Part shown: positions 26,259-27,769 of the stretch, piece after piece
Layout of the letters: each line of letters starts with the position of its first letter
Numbering within the stretch: position 1 is the first letter of the stretch
Origin: a virus
DNA: 27,769 nucleotides
Virus record (IMG/VR): IMGVR_UViG_3300042558_002045
Coordinates: 1-27,769 of that record
Strand: one strand, 5' to 3'
Notes under the pieces: generated by a model
What the model saw: the letters and a program-made list of their open reading frames with translations, nothing else
Database searches by the model: none
Told to the model about the DNA's origin: nothing
Translations under genes and position numbers: made by a program

Positions 26259-27146
26259 TTATCTATTTTGGAATCTATTATTCATTCTCATTGCAATTCT
26301 CGCAGGATGCAAATTAGACATTCTGATTTTAGCATTACGCCACATAGCGGTCTTTTTATCTCTCAATCGTTTAACCTGATACTCAGGAATACCGACTTTT
26401 CTTGATAAGATAGAATAGCTGATATATGCGTAGATAAATTCTTCTGCCAATTTATTAACAGTCATCAATGATTCATCACCGTTCTCCATACCGTCAGAGA
26501 TATACTCTAGGACGATAGTGCGGTTTCTAGCACCTGACGTGAAGTCAATCACACCGTTGTTAATTCTGAATGTCGGACCGTCTTTGTCGTCATCACGGAA
26601 TCCAATCAATTGATATCTGAAGTACCAACTATCGTCATATAGCCAACCATAACTACCACAGTAATCGCCTGGGCCGAAATACTGACTTTGCTCAAGTCGT
26701 TTTATATCCAAAGCGGACTGTCCCGTAATCACTTGACCGTCTAGGTCGAACAGAAAATCATTATTGTTATCTTGCAAATAAGCGTTCGATGAATTTGCCT
26801 GACGGTTTTCATTAATAACGGTCAAACAACCGTCCGTAAGAATGGACATACGGACGTAATTAATATAGTCAGCAGGCAAGATGAATTTAAGGTTGTCACC
26901 GACCTCCATATCGACTACCTTTATATTCTTTAGTGCATCGTAATTAAGCTCTTGTATAGCTCTCTTTGCGTGGTAAACGACCTCATATCTTGGTACATTG
27001 TCAACCAACTTGTCAGCACCAACATCAAACAACATGAAATTATTTACAACGTCCTTCAAAGAAAGATATTGATAGCTCCCCCAATTTGTATCTTCAGGGA
27101 TATTACCATTATTTGTGTAATATTGATAGTTACTTATGTATTCCAT
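26259..27146 (-). CDS. Portal-vertex/tail adaptor protein (crAss-like type), 295 aa
   Basis: A 295-residue protein. The core VPRYEVVYHAKRAIQELNYD, DALKNIKVVDMEVGDNLKFI, LPADYINYVRMSIL is a pattern I recognise in the conserved head-tail protein encoded beside the ring protein in crAss-like and Cellulophaga phages. A C-terminal helical part is typical too (EEFIYAYISYSILSR, ARIAMRMNNRF). It should sit at the portal vertex and connect to the tail tube. Four nt separate it from the next gene, as is common in this block. The start at MEYISNYQYY follows an A-rich leader. Family by pattern; location inferred. Confidence 0.78.
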   Translation of the reverse strand: MEYISNYQYYTNNGNIPEDTNWGSYQYLSLKDVVNNFMLFDVGADKLVDNVPRYEVVYHAKRAIQELNYDALKNIKVVDMEVGDNLKFILPADYINYVRMSILTDGCLTVINENRQANSSNAYLQDNNNDFLFDLDGQVITGQSALDIKRLEQSQYFGPGDYCGSYGWLYDDSWYFRYQLIGFRDDDKDGPTFRINNGVIDFTSGARNRTIVLEYISDGMENGDESLMTVNKLAEEFIYAYISYSILSRKVGIPEYQVKRLRDKKTAMWRNAKIRMSNLHPARIAMRMNNRFQNR

Positions 27147-27149
27147 TTG

Positions 27150-27767
27150 TTATTGTTTTTGTTGGTTATTTTGCATTTCCTCTTGATTTACCAACTGTAC
27201 AACATCATTTTCTCTAATAGACAATCCTGCATACTGTAAAATCTTTGCTACAATCTTAGGGAAATCACTTTCAGGCAACTCGAAATCTTGGTAGTCAGAA
27301 GCAGACTGATTAAATAACGGCTCACCGTTAGATAAAACTGAGTAAGTCCATTTAGGGTCTTTAGGATTTCTGATATAATTGATAGTCATACCACTCACTA
27401 TAATGTCAGGGTAAACTTTAATCCCATCGTTTTTTAGGCTGTAAACAGGTCTTGTTACGTTTGGAGCCATAAAGTTTGAGTTCAACAAACTATTTAACTT
27501 AGTGTAGTTAACTTTCTCAACCTCAATATTATTATTGTACAACATATCTGTAATCTTATACAATGTTGGTTGCGTTGGATTGGCGGGGTTAGTCCCTGGC
27601 AAAAAGAAAGTATCAGTTGTTGAATTATATTGCAATGTATCATTAACTATAAATCCATCAATGTCTATCTCCATTGTCTCAGGAATATTCGCATGACCAG
27701 TATTGTAAATACGTGCGTTACGCTTAACTATTGCTGAGCTATAACTATAAAACATTTGCTCAAAAAG
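27150..27767 (-). CDS. Ring/tail adaptor structural protein (crAss-like type), N-terminus cut by window edge
   Basis: An in-frame ATG lies at 27755, but the frame is still open to the edge (codons for Leu-Phe-Glu-Gln come before it), and the residues around it look like the inside of a helix. I expect some tens of residues more upstream, so I call it partial. The body matches the conserved head-tail ring protein of this phage group: LPxxY-like segment, VTRPVYSLKNDGIKVYPDII, NYIRNPKDPKWTYSV, FELPESDFPKIVAKILQYAG, SIRENDVVQLVNQEE, and a Gln/Asn-rich end (MQNNQQKQ). It likely forms a ring between portal and tail. Gap to the next gene is 3 nt. Confidence 0.75.
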   Translation of the reverse strand, partial: LFEQMFYSYSSAIVKRNARIYNTGHANIPETMEIDIDGFIVNDTLQYNSTTDTFFLPGTNPANPTQPTLYKITDMLYNNNIEVEKVNYTKLNSLLNSNFMAPNVTRPVYSLKNDGIKVYPDIIVSGMTINYIRNPKDPKWTYSVLSNGEPLFNQSASDYQDFELPESDFPKIVAKILQYAGLSIRENDVVQLVNQEEMQNNQQKQ

Positions 27768-27769
27768 GT

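Noticed and set aside
26952-27239. Plus-strand frame of 95 aa across two structural genes
   Set aside because: Crosses the boundary of two real minus-strand genes and is hydrophobic by antisense codon bias.
1-27769. Stop-codon reassignment as in some crAss-like phages
   Set aside because: TAA, TGA and TAG all end plausible genes at sensible places (TAG ends the 244-aa gene at 19879), and no gene needs read-through.
1-27769. CRISPR array, tRNA or insertion sequence
   Set aside because: No evenly spaced direct repeats, no cloverleaf-type segment in the few small gaps, and no transposase or terminal inverted repeats were seen.

Overview
This window reads as part of a tailed-phage genome, most likely a short-tailed (podovirus-like) phage of a Bacteroidetes host. 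It is not a bacterial chromosome. It has tightly packed genes with 1-4 nt overlaps, two convergent gene blocks, a phage replication set and a run of virion genes. The Bacteroidetes assignment rests on four things: a VirE_N/BT4734-type primase, a DUF3127-type SSB-like protein, a C-terminal BACON domain in a tail protein, and a TTTG-N19-TAnnTTTG promoter, with A-rich rather than Shine-Dalgarno leaders. The tail/portal-vertex proteins resemble those of crAss-like phages and Cellulophaga/Flavobacterium podoviruses. No terminase, portal, capsid or polymerase gene is in the window, so I do not place it in a named genus.

Layout. Bases 1-8552 (+ strand) are the replication/early block: a 5'-truncated PD-(D/E)XK nuclease, an SSB-like protein, a hairpin, a primase-SF3 helicase, small genes (including a CxxCxxCC metal-cluster protein and a tandem pair of paralogues), an SF2/SNF2-type helicase, more small genes (two Cys-rich or SH3-like), a VRR-NUC nuclease, a DnaA-domain-IV-like DNA-binding protein and a 54-aa helical protein. 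A perfect 11-bp hairpin at 8551-8580 ends both blocks. Bases 8564-27767 (- strand, transcribed right to left) are the virion block: ring/tail-adaptor protein (truncated at its N-terminus by the window edge), a second portal-vertex protein, a 1288-aa tail protein with a BACON domain, a 588-aa Ig-like/repeat protein, a 244-aa tail/fibre-type protein, and then three probable ejection proteins: small membrane-active, 525 aa, and a giant 2985 aa.

How the parts work together. The left block supplies end processing, ssDNA protection, priming, unwinding and possibly origin recognition. The right block builds the tail and loads proteins to be ejected with the DNA. The small / medium / giant order after the tail genes parallels T7 gp14-gp15-gp16. 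A strong host-type promoter in the only 50-bp gap of the virion block sits exactly in front of these three genes, so they may be expressed as their own unit. The giant protein carries an ADP-ribosyltransferase-like segment, which suggests a virion-delivered effector.

Whole-window signal: by line-by-line reading I find no GATC and no CCGG on 27.8 kb, and only one GGCC and one GCGC, which suggests strong selection by restriction. No tRNA, rRNA, CRISPR array, insertion sequence or attachment site was seen. No gene-free stretch exceeds about 110 bases.
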